Assembly: GCA_029204225.1 (NCBI GenBank)
Contig: CM055095.1
Span: forward strand, 33,939,078 to 34,003,077
Reading direction: 5' to 3'
DNA from: Diphasiastrum complanatum
Lineage: Eukaryota; Streptophyta; Lycopodiopsida; Lycopodiales; Lycopodiaceae
Length of the DNA: 64,000 bases
The notes below the pieces were generated by a model. The model made no database searches. It worked only from the letters and a program-made list of their open reading frames with translations, and was not told the DNA's origin. Shown piece after piece: positions 14,883-27,439 of the stretch. Position 1 is the stretch's first letter; the number at the start of each line of letters is the position of its first letter. Both the position numbers and the translations under genes were made by a program.

Positions 14883-15533
14883 TGTGAAAGATTCAACTAG
14901 TTTCATCACATTTTGCAATATTTCCAAATTTGGCATATTGAGGCCAAAACTTGTTTTAGACTTGGAGGTTGACTTTTCAAAGCTCATTATTTTAAATTTC
15001 ATTTGAATAAACACTTTTTGAAAGTGTGGGAAAGATAGAATGCGAGTTTGAATAGATTCAATTTGAATAAGTTGGGTACATTGAATCTAGACCCAAAATT
15101 AGTAAGGTTAGCATTTTGGTGGGAAATCCAAGTGGCCAAATAGGGTTTGGACCTGCTATAAAAGGATGTAACTCGTGGAGAGAGTGATCTTCTCTCTTCT
15201 CTGTTTTCATTTCATGCTTATACATGGTTCTCTTGGGTTCTACTATCCATTGGTGCACTATCTTGGTGATTGCTTGCAATTCTATGTGTAGAATGATCTA
15301 TATTTGCTATTTTTGGATCCACACATGTGAAATATAGTAGCTTGCTGGTTTTGTACGGACAGCAACAGTACATAATCATTTCATTCAAGTTTGATCAAGT
15401 TCTATTAGTGTTTGCATCTCAAATTGTGTGTAGATGCTGATTTTTCTACATTGGTGAAATTGGTAGTGTATTTCTCTTTCTAACCAAAGATCATTCAAGT
15501 AGATTGGATCTTAAGGATCTGAAATCTTTCACA
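14883..15533 (+). repeat. 5' LTR of copia B
   Basis: This LTR has TG...CA ends with an 11-bp terminal inverted repeat. A TATA-like TATAAAAGG (about 15157-15165) is followed by a leader beginning about 25-30 bp on. Confidence 0.95.
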
Positions 15534-15545
15534 TGGTATCAGAGC
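15534..15545 (+). promoter_or_regulatory. Primer binding site, initiator tRNA-Met type
   Basis: TGGTATCAGAGC follows the LTR without a gap. Confidence 0.9.
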
Positions 15546-16133
15546 TTGTGTTTCAGGTTATGAAGGAGGAAATCAGATCTATCAATGATTTGGTGAAGAT
15601 ATGAAGTCTAGAGCATGCTAGAGAGGATTCTACACCAAAATCAGATTTTTTGCTTTTGTAGATTGGACCTTTTGTAGATCATACCACTAAATAGGTCAAT
15701 ATACTTGTTCAATTCTGATTTTTGAATTCACATACTGGATTTGGCCAATTTTTGAATCATTGGTTTAGCCCAAGTGGTGGCTTATAGATTGCATATCAAA
15801 ATTTCAGCATTTACATGTAGATTTGGAATAGTCAATTTTTTGTGATTTTGTCAAAACCCTAATTTTGATTGGATCTCTAGAGAGTGAGGTTGCTGGACTT
15901 CATTTGAGTGTGTTTCAATCTTAGGAAGTGGCAAAAGTCATTAGATTGAGGATAGATCATAGGTTGATTAAGATTCCACGATTCTATGTGTTGATTTGCT
16001 TGGATAAGTGCTAGAAGAGAATTTGTGAGATAGTTTCAAATCTTGGTGATTTCTTTTGAAAGCATTTGTTGTTGTTCAAAGGAGTGCTTTGTGCATTGAA
16101 GTAGGTTTAAAGAGAAGATCAGGTCATTGCTAC

Positions 16134-16990
16134 ATGGCAACCTCAATTGGAGTCATGTTGGAAGCCAATGATAGGCTTACCTCAAGTAACTATTCATTGT
16201 GGAAAGTGAGGATGGAGTCACTTCTTGAGATGAATGATCTTTTGGATATTGTTGTAGGTTTGGAGGAGAGACCAGCAACACAACAAGATCAATTGAGGTA
16301 TGACAAGAGGGCCAAGAAGGCTCTACACATGATAAAGATGAATGTTACCAATGAACTTCTCAAGGAAGTTGGTAAGTGCACATCATCTTTGGAAGTTTGG
16401 AATTCATTGAAGATGCTTTATGAATCCAAGTCTACTTCTAGAGTGTTGACTCTAAGAAGACAAATCTTTTCTTGTTTGAAAAAGAATTAAGAAAGTCCAA
16501 GTACTTTTGTTTTGAGAATGAAAGCATTGAATGATGAGTTAGCTTGCATAGATGAAAGCATTAAGGAAGGAGAGCTTATTCAAGTGATTCCTAATGGCTT
16601 GTTGGACGCTCATGCTAACATTGTTCAAAGTATTGCTATTCAAAAGACTTTGCCAAGTTTGATGGATCTTCAAGAGATCTTGCTCAATGAGGAATATAGG
16701 CTTCAAGCAAGAGGTGGATCTTCATCGACACTTCAAGAGGATGCTATGTTCACAAAGGGCAAAACCAAAAGCAAGTAGTCTAAAGGGCAAGATCAAATGT
16801 ATGCTTCTTCAAGTGGCAAAAAGAAGGATAGATCAAAGCTCAAGTGCTTCTATTGTGGCATCAAAGGACACCTTGCAAGTGAGTGCTACAAGAAGAAGAG
16901 AGATAAGGAGACAAGCAAGGTAATCTTACTCTTGATGAGGATGGTTTGGATGTTCAAGATGCAAATGATGATGCTTTTGTGATGTCTTCA
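16134..16990 (+). pseudogene. Copia B gag (UBN2-type) with zinc knuckle, broken
   Basis: The capsid protein packages element RNA. The likely start is ATG 16134 (MATSIGVMLEANDRL), because the relative at 26170 starts the same way. The typical gag blocks SSNYSLWKVRME, KALHMIKMNVTNELL and SRVLTLRRQIFS are present. The zinc knuckle CFYCGIKGHLASEC (CX2CX4HX4C) is at 16845-16886. In-frame stops occur at 16488 (TAA) and 16776 (TAG), with a frame change near 16930, so no full Gag can be made. The stop at 16488 differs from the stop at 26527 in the relative, so the two decayed independently. Confidence 0.85.
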
Positions 16991-18603
16991 TGTATGCTTG
17001 CTAATGATGAAGATCTAGTTCCTTGGTGGATTGATAGTGGAGCAAGTTCAAACATGACCTTTCACAAAGAGTACTTTACTTCTTTGTTGGCATATGGAGA
17101 TGACAAGAGGGTGATCTACATGGCCAATGATGGTGAGTGCGCAATCAAAGGGATTGGCACAATTCCTATTTCTCTCTCTACAAATAGGAATGTTCATTTG
17201 GAGGATGTCTTGTTTATTCCATCTATTACCAAGAATTTGCTTAGTGTGTGTCAAATGCTAAGTAAGGGCCTCAAGGTGGAGTGTGATGGAGATGCTTGTT
17301 TGATCAAAAGGAAGGATGTCTTGATTGGAAAAGGTAAAAGGCAAGAGAAGTTGTTCAAACTTGATGCTTGTGTTATTGCTAACCAAGTTGGATGTGCTGC
17401 AAGGGAGCAAATTTCTATTCAAGAGGTTTGGCACAAAAGGATGGGATATCTCAACTTCAAGTCACTGGAGGTAATGGCAAGGAAGAAGGGTGTGATTGGT
17501 CTTCCAAGCTCCTTAAGTAATGACAAGCATGTTTGTGAGTCTTGTGCTTTGTCTAAGTCACATAGACTACCTTATACTAGATCTATTTCTAGATCTACAA
17601 AGTCTTTTTAACTTGTACATTCGGATATTCATGGATTTACTACAATTAGCAATAGTGGAGCTAAGATGTATGTAACATTCATTGATGATTTTAGTAAATT
17701 TTGTTGGATCTATCTACTAAAGAGTAAGGATGAAGTGTATGATGTCTTTGTCAAGTTCAAGAATGCAAGGGAGAACCAATTTTCCACAAAGATCAAGTGC
17801 TTGAGAGGTGACAATGGTGGCGAGTACATATCTAACAAATTCAAGGCCTTTTGTGATGAGCATGGGATCAAGAGGGAGTATACAACATCAAGGACCCCAC
17901 AACAAAATGGAGTGGCTGAAAGGAAGAATAGGACTTTATGTGAAAGTGCTAAAGCTATGAGGTTAAGTGCTAATCTTGACAAACCATTTTGGCATCAAGC
18001 TTTGTTGTGTGCCAATTTCTTGTGCAATAGGTGGCCGAGTGCTATTTTGGATGGAAGGACACCTTTTGAGATGCTATTCAAGAGGAGGCTGAGTGTCAAC
18101 TTTTTAAGAACCTTTGGATGCACATGCTATGTCAACATTACTCTTGATCATAGGACCAAGGAGGATCCATCTTCAAGAAGAGGTATTTTTGTTGGATATA
18201 CTGAGGTGAGTAAAGCCTACAAGGTTTACATTCCTTCTACTAACAAAGTGATTGTTGGTAGAGATGTCATTTTTGATTAGGGGAACATTCCAAATGTGTC
18301 TTCAAGCATGATTGATGTTAAAGTGGATGGATCTAACATTCTTGATGTTTATGAGAAGGATCTTACTTTGGATGGTGGTGATGATGGACCTTCATCAAGT
18401 CAAAAGCCAAGGAGAACATCAAGAGGAAGACAAGTACCTTCAAGGCTCACATATGATCAAACGGGTAAGCAAGTAGTTTCTGGAAATTATGTTGCTTTCC
18501 TAACCTCTTTGGATGAGCCTACAAATGTAGATCAAGCAAGGAAAGAAGAGGAGTGGATCCAAGCAATGGATCTCGAGTATCGATCTCTTATGAAGAGTGG
18601 AAC
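16946..18603 (+). pseudogene. Copia B protease and integrase, broken
   Basis: The protease motif WWIDSGASSNMT is at about 17020-17055. GAG-pre-integrase and the zinc-binding region follow (WHKRMGY, with the second His changed to Tyr, then CESC). The integrase core has FIDDFSKFCWIY, RGDNGGEY and GVAERKNR, which supply D, D and E. The C-terminal GIFVGY block is at about 18183. Stops at 17609 and 18278 separate three open stretches. After RSLMKSGT at about 18600, where the RT should begin with W-x-L-V, the sequence diverges from copia. Confidence 0.9.
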
Positions 18604-19450
18604 ATTGTTTGGAGGATTTTTCTGTGTAGATGGAGCTATGCAAGTGGATGGATGTTATCTTGCTGTAAAATCAAGTATTGGATCTGGAAAACAAAGTTTG
18701 TTCAATGAATTTGATGATCAAGAGGTTGATCTCAAAGCGCTTCAACTAGTCAAAAGGGAAGTTGGCAATTTGGAGCTAGTCAAGAGCATCAAAGGAGAGA
18801 TAATTGGCAAAGATGTTATGGATATGTTTTTGCAGCATATTGAAGACTAAAGCAAGGTCAAAGGAGCATCAAGAAGTGTTGTTCAAGTTTAGTTTACTTG
18901 TTCTATCTTATGTTTGAGCATTTTCATGTGGATGTGTGCAAATTGTCAAGATATGGTAAAACTAGCTACATTGGTGAACATTGTTTTGATGTTGGATTTG
19001 TACTAGCATTCTTGGCTGGTTTTGCCGATGGAAATGAGGCTATTGGAGGTTCATTATGTCACTCATTCATGGTCAAGTCACCAAGGCTTGATGGAATCTT
19101 ATGGCAAGATGGAAATGGAGGCTCATTTCATGGTGGATACAAGGCAACAAAGGACAAAGGAGGAGGAGACATGCAAGCAAATGTTGATCACTCACATTTA
19201 TTGTTTTTTTGCTGTATTTTTCTAGAGAGTTCAGAGTTGAAAGCACGGTGGAATCATTTCATTTACATTCTATTTGATTCTTCATGTTTTAGTTACATCT
19301 TGATATGTAAAATTGATGTAAGAAATAGTGAAGCATCCCAAGTGGACACTATTCTCTATATCAATTATGGTTGTTTCTATTTTGAGCATGATAATTGAAA
19401 GGAGGTCTATTCTCAGGAAGAAGATCATTCTTATGATGGATCAAAGTTCT
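18604..19450 (+). other. Foreign segment replacing the reverse transcriptase of copia B
   Basis: Between the end of the integrase-RT linker and the RNase H tail, about 850 bp shows no copia similarity. The integrase-side frame runs on into it for about 80 codons to 18850 (segment including FNEFDDQEVDLKALQLVKRE and ending FLQHIED). A second open stretch, 18898-19398, is Gly- and Phe-rich. I do not recognise either. The segment could be captured host sequence or filler from another element. Boundaries are approximate. Confidence 0.6.
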
Positions 19451-19672
19451 ATTGTCAAAAACTATGCTAGGAGCAAGCATATTGAGATACAATATCATTT
19501 TGTGAGGGAGCGAGTCATTGCAAAGGAGGTGGAGCTTCAACATGTGTCTTCAAGGGAATGTGTAGCTGATATCTTCACCAAAGCATTGGGAAAAGACTTG
19601 TTCATGAAGCATAGGACTTCACTTGGAGTATTATCAAAGTCTATGCTAAAACTAGTTGAAGAGGGAGTGTGA
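19440..19672 (+). pseudogene. Copia B RNase H C-terminal tail
   Basis: ARSKHIEIQYHFVRERVIAK, VADIFTKALG and the LGVLSKSMLKLVEEGV end are typical of the last part of copia pol, ending at the polypurine tract. The catalytic N-terminal part of RNase H is missing. Confidence 0.9.
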
Positions 19673-20297
19673 AAGATTCAACTAGTTTCATCACATTTTG
19701 CAATATTTCCATATTTGGCATATTGAGGCCAAAACTTGTTTTAGACTTAGAGGTTGACTTTTCAAAGTTCATTAGTCTCAATTTCATTTGAATAAACACT
19801 TTTTGAAAGTGTGGGAAAGATAGAATGCGAGTTTGAATAGATTCAATTTGAATAAGTTTGGTACATTGAATCTAGACCCAAAATTAGTAGGGTTAGCATT
19901 TTGGTGGAAAAGCCAAGTGGCCAAATAGGGTTTGGACCTGCTATAAAAGGGTGTAACTCGTGAAGAGAGTGATGTTCTCTCTTCTCTATTTTCATTTCAT
20001 GCTTATACATGGTTCTCTTGGGTTCTACTATCCATTGGTGCACTATCTTGGTTAAAATGATCTATATTTGTTATTTTTGGATCCACACATGTGAAATACA
20101 GTAGCTTGCTAGTTTTGTACGGACAACAATAGTACATAATCATTTCATTCAAGTTTGATCAAGTTCTATTAGTGTTTGCATCTCAAATTGTGTGTAGATG
20201 CTGATTTTTCTACACTGGTGAGATTGGTAGTGTATTTTTCTTTCTAACCAAAGATCATTCAAGTAGATTGGATCTTAAGGATCTGAAATCTTTCACA
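19668..20297 (+). repeat. 3' LTR of copia B
   Basis: It matches the 5' LTR except for a few substitutions and a net 21-bp deletion at about 20050. Confidence 0.95.
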
Positions 20298-20302
20298 TTG
20301 GG

Positions 20303-22241
20303 TGCATCCATTGAGCTCCTTGATCTTGCTTGTTTCTTGAGTGATGCATTCATGATCTTGCCCTTCCATCCTTTGTGTATGGTTGTGGATAGTAGAGTGA
20401 ATTAGTTTTCCTGCTTTCCTAGAGTGGATTAGATTTCATTTCTTATTTGTGGATTAATGTAGGAATCAGCATTCATGTGAATCCCCTCCCATGAAGCCCG
20501 AAGAGATCCAAAAGTAATGGATCAAAAGAAAAAAAATTGCAGAAAAGCAAAATGATGAAGACAACAATGAGGTTGCAAAATAAAGTGAGCTCCTCACCCA
20601 ACAAGTGTTGGTCAAACCTTGACATTGCAAGAGTCCAAGGCTGCAACTGTAGAACTATCAGTTCCGTCACCCTTCCCTCAAGTCCTGATCATGTTTTCCT
20701 ACCGTCATCAACCCATCCATACAATCTGTTTCTACCACTAATTTGTTGATGAGTCAATTCCCTTGAAGACTGATAACCAAGATTTGTGCAACCCATCAAG
20801 GAAAGAGCATCGACAAGATTGGAATTTCAACTGAGAGAAGAACTGCGAAAATGCGTAGAAGCAAAATGGAGGATATAGACCTCCAAAAGTTAGTGCTTGC
20901 CAAGAAACCAGAGATGAAACCGTCAATGGCAGATACAAGTGATAAGAGAAAAAGACACGCGAGAAGCACTCAAGCATGCAAGATTGTCAAGCTCTCCAAT
21001 TTTGAGAATGTCAACCACTTGCAGCAATAAGATATTCTGGTTACATTGTGGCAGATTGCAAAAAGCAATTTGTTGATAAAGACTGGCAGCAATAAGCAAT
21101 TGGTTTTACGCAAGCGAACGAGGATCTACGCCTTTCCAAGTGATGATCGAAGACGCCGATGCCAATAGCAGAGCGACATCATTTAATATGTGTTGTAGTG
21201 GGTCTTGGAACACATTAGGGGTGGGATGATGTTAGCTGATTCTGACGAATCCCCAAGATACTCGGCCAGAGCTACCCAATAGCGCCTCTCACCTTAAACT
21301 AATGAAGACTCAGAGCCGAGTATGAGAGCTGAGGAATACTAGTTAGTAATGACAAGCAAGAATTGTGTAAGCCTCATGGTGAATCTCGGAAGATGGAATG
21401 ACCATGTAGGAACTAGTATTTCTAGGCAAAGTAATAAATACAAGTAGACCCTTGGTTGATTTTTTTATTCTTGGACTTCTAAAATGCTGTAGATTAGCTT
21501 CTTGTTTTTTGTTAATGTTGTAGATTAATTGGAGTTTCAATAGCTGTTCCTTGGTCGTTTTTAGAGTAGGTAGCTGTAGGAACTGTTGAACATTCATTTG
21601 GGCTGCATGCTGATCTGTAAATGAATATTCATGGCTTGCATTTCTGATTGAGTGTGAGTGCTGTCAAGAGTGAATGACCCTGAGTTGTCCTCTGACAGGC
21701 ATAACAAACATACTACAACGTTTAAATATGTTCCTTCTGTCTGATCTGGACATTGTAATAAGAATGAAAACATAAAGAACAAGCCCACAACCACTGCTGA
21801 CAGGCAGAAAACATAGAAGTGGTAAACCAGATGAGCAAGAAACATGTAACAGATTCTCAAGCAAAGAGTATGTTAACAGAAGAGTTGTAGTATATAGCTA
21901 TTCTTTGTGCTAGTCCCACCATGTTGTGTACTTTTATGAAATGCCGCTCTTGCTTGCCAATGAGATTTTTCCATTCCTTGCGATGACCATATGCTAAGAC
22001 TTCCACTATTTCTTGCAAATAATGTCGAATGATGCTGTAATATGTGCTGCATGTCATAAAAACAAAATTGAAATCAGTATCAAAAGAATGAATTGTACAT
22101 ATTTGTCTGTAATAGTGTAACATTGAAATCTTACCATATAATGTGTTATATGATCTACACCAACTGCATTCACAAATTCACTAGTTGTTTTTTTGTATTA
22201 TTTGTTCATTGGTATTTGAAAATTTTGTGAAAAAACTAGAA
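20303..22241. other. Intergenic, no gene recognised
   Basis: Only short chance ORFs on both strands. I see no motif, RNA gene or clear repeat. Confidence 0.4.
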
Positions 22242-22999
22242 TGTTCACACGTGTGGGGAACCACAAAAAAGTGTGAATGATCTTAACAAAGGTTTGCGTT
22301 ATCACCTAGAAAACATGGAGAGTGAAAAACACAATCTACCTCAAAAATCTAAGGCTAAATCACAATCTAGAATACAATTGATCAAAGCTTCATTAATTTC
22401 ACACGTGTGGGAAAAGTACACAAGCAATAAATGTATGAAGAATACTTCAAATACGGGTTAGAGAGAGAATCACAATACAAGTAATAAATTACAAGATCCA
22501 ATTTGACATGAATTTGCTCCAATGCTTGATTCATCATCAAGAATAGTGAGGATTCTCACTTACATATATAGGAAATGATTGTAGCTCGTGGTAGTACTAG
22601 CATGCTTCTACTTTTCTCCACATCTAAAGGTGTAATCTACCAAAATAGTGACACATATCACTTTGCATGCATGAGTGATGTTTATCCACCTACTTCTACC
22701 TACTTTCTACATGTGGCAATTTCTACACTACTAATGTACAAATTCACTTGCATGTGTCCATAACAACTCTTGCATGCCTTGCATGTCACTTTGGACAGTT
22801 AGGACTTTATGCATTTACGGTACCTCGAGTTTCTACTAGCCCAAATTTGGCCATTTCATAGTCTAAATCTATATGCATGTCACATATGACAACTAGACAT
22901 TATTGCTTGTAGCTTGAGTTCTTACAAGGCTAATTTTGATATTTACAAGTTGTAACACTACATGCAAAAGTCAAGTTGGATGGCTTTTTTATTTTCACA
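22242..22999 (-). repeat. Candidate solo copia LTR
   Basis: The segment starts TGTTCACACGTGTGGGG, close to the inner end of the LTR at 49684 (TGCTGAATTCACACGTGTGG), and ends ...TTTTCACA. A TATATATAGG-like promoter on the minus strand lies near 22565. No primer site is attached and I found no target duplication, so it is provisional. Confidence 0.4.
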
Positions 23000-23076
23000 A
23001 ATTTATCTTTTCTCAAGTATTTCACCATGTTGTCTAATTTTCTCCAAACATCTACTTTGTGTAGACGAGTAAAACC

Positions 23077-23400
23077 TTATTCTTCAAAATCTTGAGTTGC
23101 AGCTATTATCTCTTTCCAAACCGCGTATTGAATCTTGAATTCTTTGCCAGAATAATTTGATAAAAATCTATGAGCTTTGGATCCTCCAATGCTCGGCTTG
23201 CATGGAATATTTCTTGTTTTACCCGATAGCTTGTCGTCTTTTTTTATTATTTTAACATGGCCTTTATGTAAGCCTGCTTTAGACAGCACATCCTCTAATC
23301 TGGAAATAGCTTCCTTCGCAGATGACTCCGAATCAGAATTCCATGCAAACAAGATGTGAAGATATATTATTTTTTCTATTATACGCACCGCTACATGCAA
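23077..23400 (-). pseudogene. Unrecognised gene-like ORF fragment
   Basis: Minus-strand ORF whose C-terminal 85 residues look like real protein: charged helices (SSAKEAISRLEDVLSKAG), then GGSKAHRFLSNYSGKEFKIQ and an end ATQDFEE. The N-terminal 20 residues are hydrophobic and may be intron or junk. It may be the last exon of a gene or a pseudogene piece. I do not recognise the family. Confidence 0.3.
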
Positions 23401-24932
23401 TGTAGAGATATGAACATTCTGAAGATGAATCAGTAGTACGGGTTTCTAATTAGGATCTTCTAGATCTCTTGATATTCATGTACTCCGTGTCATGTCTTTT
23501 GATGTCTTCATGCAGTACAAACAAGGGTGTTTAGAGCTAGTGCCATGGAATACATTGAACATACATTTTAATGTCTTCAAATCTCCTGCTAAATGCCATT
23601 CTGTGTTGAAAGTGAAAATTTCAGGAATAGAGTGGAACTCCCTCCATGTGATTTTTTATGGTGGTAGGATATGACGTTGTATTAAATATGCATGAGAGAA
23701 TGTCATGGTCTTCTTTCATCACCTATAAGAGAAACAAAAAAATGATTTAGCATAATATTAACTCATAGAAGATTTTCCAAATGAAATCCATGTTAGATTA
23801 TCCTTATTGAATATGTGAAGGAACTATGTTGGGCAGATTTTCCGTCGAGGGACTGGTACCGTCGGAAGATCCCCAATGGGGGAAGGGCCCACACTGCTCT
23901 TACGTGAGTGATCAGGGTAACGTCATTTTTAATCCTGGGGCCGTCCTAATCACCCCGTACTCCCAGATCAATGAGAGTTTTCCAGGCCCTTAGAGGTATG
24001 ACCGCTTGGGAGATAAACTAATTATCGAACTAGGATATTGTTTTTGTCACTTCTACCCTTTCAGATTCTAGTATGGTAATAGATGGGATACGCTAACTCT
24101 CTTATATCCTTGGCGTAGTCGAGTCAAGTTTGTAGACAACAATACTCATGCAAGATATATGCGATAATAGATGCATATTTGAAACTGACGTACTTCTCTA
24201 ACTATTTCAATGGCTAAATCTCCGGTGCGCAAACTCTCATGTTGGGTAGAGTAACAAATCTTATGGACAATATAACAAATCCTTCTATGCGTAGAATTGG
24301 AAAATATCTAAGAGGTGCAGCCATTATGCTATTGACATAGGATTTTGGTAAATCTGAATCTGGACCCTAGGTAGGATCTAATGGAATCTCAAAAAATTTG
24401 GGATAGAAATCGTTTGAGGGATCTCAAAGAGATTTCTAGCCAAGAGTCTCATGAGATTCAACTTAGATCCAATCCGAACGACTCAAATGGTTCTCACTTC
24501 TAAGCTAAGACTATTAGCGGGATTTTCGGATAATCCATCACTTGAAATAGTCACGACTAGTTCAGGGTGTTGGTATAACGCTCTTTTATTTCTATTTTTG
24601 GCTCTATCTTTGGGTTTATATTCACGCTATTAGCAGTTCTAGGTGACTCTGGATATTTTTTAAAAAATAAATGTAAGGGGTATTTGGGGGTGTTTGCGAT
24701 ACTTCTTGTGACACTCCTGCAAAGTGCGTGGACGTAGCGTCAATTAGTTCTCACGACCCATTTGGCCTGGACTCATATACGTGTAAATAGCTGTAATCTT
24801 CGTGGTGTCGTATTATAAATAAGATATCCCAGGGTTGTAAGTTGTGGTGAAACTCAGGTGTGTAAAAGTGATATCTCGCAATTCCTCGTCCGAACAATTG
24901 GCATATGTCACCTGATAGGGGTAGAAACTGAT
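23401..24932. other. Unassigned, partly GC-richer sequence
   Basis: 23820-24000 has a higher GC content and words unlike the neighbours. 24760-24930 carries TATTATAAATAAGATATCC followed by a leader-like stretch and could be the R-U5 end of an LTR cut by the copia copy at 24933. Nothing is coding. Confidence 0.3.
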
Positions 24933-26626
24933 TGTGAAAGATTCAACTAGTTTGATCATATTTGCTATATTTTTATATTTGGCATATTGAGGCCAACTTT
25001 ATTTTTAGACTTAGAGATTGACTTTTCAAAGTTCATTAGTCTAAATGTCATTTGAATAAACACTTTTAAAAAGTGTGGGAAAGTTAGAAGGCGAGTTTGA
25101 GTAGATTCAAATTTGAATGTTGGGTACTTTGAATCTAGACCCAAAAATAATAGGGTTAGCATTTTGGAGGGAAAGCCAAGTGGCCAAATAGGTTTTGGAC
25201 CTGTTATAAAAGGAAGAAACTCATGGAGAGACACATCTTCTCTCTTCTCTATCTCATTTCATGCTTATACATGGTTCTCTTGGGTTCTACTATCATTAGT
25301 GCACTATACTTGTGATTGCATGCAATTCTATGTGTAGAATGATCTATATTTGTTATTTTTGGATCCACACGTGTGAAATAAAGTAGCTTGCTGGTTTTGT
25401 ATGGACAACAATAGTACTTTATCATTTGATTTATGTTTGATCAAGTTCTATTAGAGTTTGCATCTCATTTTGTGTGTAGATGCTGATTTTTCTACATTGG
25501 CGAGATTGGTAGAGTATTTCTCTTTGTAACCCAAGACCTTTCAAGTGGATTGGATCATAATGATCTAAAATCTTTCACATGGTATCAGAGCTTGTGTTTC
25601 AGGGTATAAAGGAGAAAATCAGATCTATCAATGATTTGGTGAAGATATCAAGGTTAGAGCATGCTAGAGAGGATTCTACACTAAAATCGAGTTTTTTGCT
25701 TTTTTAAGATTGGATCTTTTGTAGATCAAAACCCTAAATAGGTTCACAAACTTGATCAATTACGAATTTTTGATTTCACATACTAGATTTGGCTGATTTT
25801 TGAATCATTGGATCAGCCTTAGTGGTGGCTTTTAGATTTCATAATCAAAATTTCAGCATTTGCATGTAGATTTGGAATAGTCAATCTTTTGTGATTTTGA
25901 CAAAACCCTAATTTTGATTGGATCTCTAGATAGTGAGGTTGTTGGACTTCATTTGAGTGTGTTTCAATCTTAGGAACTGGCAAAAGTCATTATATTGAGG
26001 ATAGATCATAGGTTGATCAAGATTCCATGATTCTATGTGTTGATTTGTTTGGTATAAGTGCTAGAATAGAACTTGTGAGATAGTTTCAAATCTTGGTGAT
26101 TTCTTTTGAATTCAAAGGAGTGCTTTGTGCATTGAAATAGGTTGAAAGAGACGATCAGGTCATTGCCACATGGCAACCTCAATTGGAGTCATGTTGGAAG
26201 CCAACGATAGGCTTATCTCAAGCAACTATTCATTGTAGAAAGTGAGGATGGAATCATTTCTTAAGATGAATGATATTTTGGATATTGTTGTAGGTTTGGA
26301 GGAGAGACCAGCAACACAGCAAGATCAAGTGAGGTATGACAAGAGGGCCAAGAAGGCTCTACACATGATAAAGATGAATGTTACCAATGAGCTTCTTAAG
26401 GAAGTTGATAAGTGCACATCATCTTTGGAAGCTTGGGATTCATTGAAGAAGCTTCATAAATCCAAGTCTACTTCTAGAGTGTTGACTCTAAGAAGGCAAA
26501 TCTTTTCTTGTTTGCAAAAGAATGAATAAAGTCCAAGTACTTTTGTTTTGAGGATGAAAGCATTGAATGATGAGTTGGCTTGCATTGATGAAAGCATTAA
26601 GGAAGGAGAGCTTATTCAAGTGATTC
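24933..26626 (+). mobile_element. Truncated second copy of copia family B
   Basis: 5' LTR 24933-25578 (646 bp, TGTGAAAGATT...AATCTTTCACA), primer site at 25579 and leader are co-linear with copia B. Gag starts at ATG 26170 and breaks off at 26626, in the codons corresponding to IQVI of copia B. Gag has a stop at 26236 (TGG to TAG) and at 26527. No 3' LTR is attached, so the copy was truncated by deletion or incomplete insertion. Confidence 0.92.
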
Positions 26627-26959
26627 GGGTTGCAACATGCCACATCGTAGATTGAAAAAGGGAGCAGGATGAGCCAAAACAACAAGTACCAAAGAGAGCG
26701 ATGCTAATAGCATTCTAAATGGTTGCATTGGATTGCAATAGAGGTTGTTGATTGTTAAAGAAAAATCAGCTGAATTAAGATAATCTTGGGTAAGTTTTTT
26801 TTTGACTTTTTGGAGCAACAAAAGGTGGATTGAAAGCTCTAATTAGATTAATGGGGAGTTGGCACATGAGTTGGAGGTATGGTCAAATGCAACGCCTGCA
26901 GCGGAATATCTTCTACCGTGTTTGATTCTTCCATGCCACCCCAATAGCCCCAATGGTGA

Positions 26960-27240
26960 CGATGCTTCATCATTCTATTTCAGTTTTTTTTGTGGAGTGC
27001 GTGGTTTGGCAGCCTTGGATCTGTAAGCTTTTTTCGTAATTGAAGCTTTGTTCATGTATCTTGAATTGTTTTTTTCTACTCGGAAGCAGCAACACATCGC
27101 TCTCAATTTCAGGCCATAATGCGAGTACTTCCTCAGGAGTCTGTTCCTCTCTCAGTCTGTAGCCATTGAAAAGAAAAGCGATTGCATTTAACATCTCCTT
27201 ACGAATCATATGCTCTAAGAACTTGTGGAGAAAGCTCTCC
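26960..27240 (-). pseudogene. SUMO-like pseudogene fragment
   Basis: Minus-strand LNAIAFLFNGYRLREEQTPEEV (27183-27118) matches the core of plant SUMO, whose family motif is of the IAFLFDGRRLR-EQTPDEL type. It continues into a weak EIESDVLLLP where SUMO has EIDAML. Upstream LRAYDS in another frame fits the LMNAYCDRQS region, implying a frameshift. The essential C-terminal Gly-Gly is absent, so no SUMO can be conjugated. Intron-less similarity across this stretch would fit a processed copy, but the fragment is short. Confidence 0.55.
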
Positions 27241-27439
27241 TAAAGACCCACGAATGGGTGAACCCATTTCTATAACATTTAGACACGTAAAGGACCAATA
27301 GGCCTTACTCGCATAAATACTCATAAAAGGTCAACATATTGTCTTTGTAAAAATACACAAAAACTGCCCACAGACAAAAATCATAAACATCTACAACCGC
27401 CATGCAAACGGTTGCAACAAAACCGCAATGCTCAAGCCT

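Larger units (their letters stand above)
14883..20297 (+). mobile_element. Complete Ty1/copia insertion B, rearranged, with target-site duplication
   Basis: The LTRs are 14883-15533 (651 bp) and 19668-20297 (630 bp). Both start TGTGAAAGATT and end AATCTTTCACA. The 5-bp target TTGGG is duplicated at 14878-14882 and 20298-20302. A primer site (TGGTATCAGAGC, 15534) and a polypurine tract (GAAGAGGGAG, 19658-19667) abut the LTRs. The 21-bp length difference is explained by one deletion in the 3' LTR after CACTATCTTGGT. The LTRs otherwise differ at few positions, so the insertion is fairly recent. Inside are gag, protease, integrase and the RNase H tail. The RT is missing and replaced by foreign sequence. 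Confidence 0.95.

Noticed and set aside
15534-15550. tRNA gene fragments suggested by TGGTATCAGAGC words
   Set aside because: They are primer binding sites next to LTR ends; no cloverleaf can be formed around them.
22242-22999. Full copia element at the candidate solo LTR
   Set aside because: No primer site, gag or second LTR adjoins it, and no target duplication was found.
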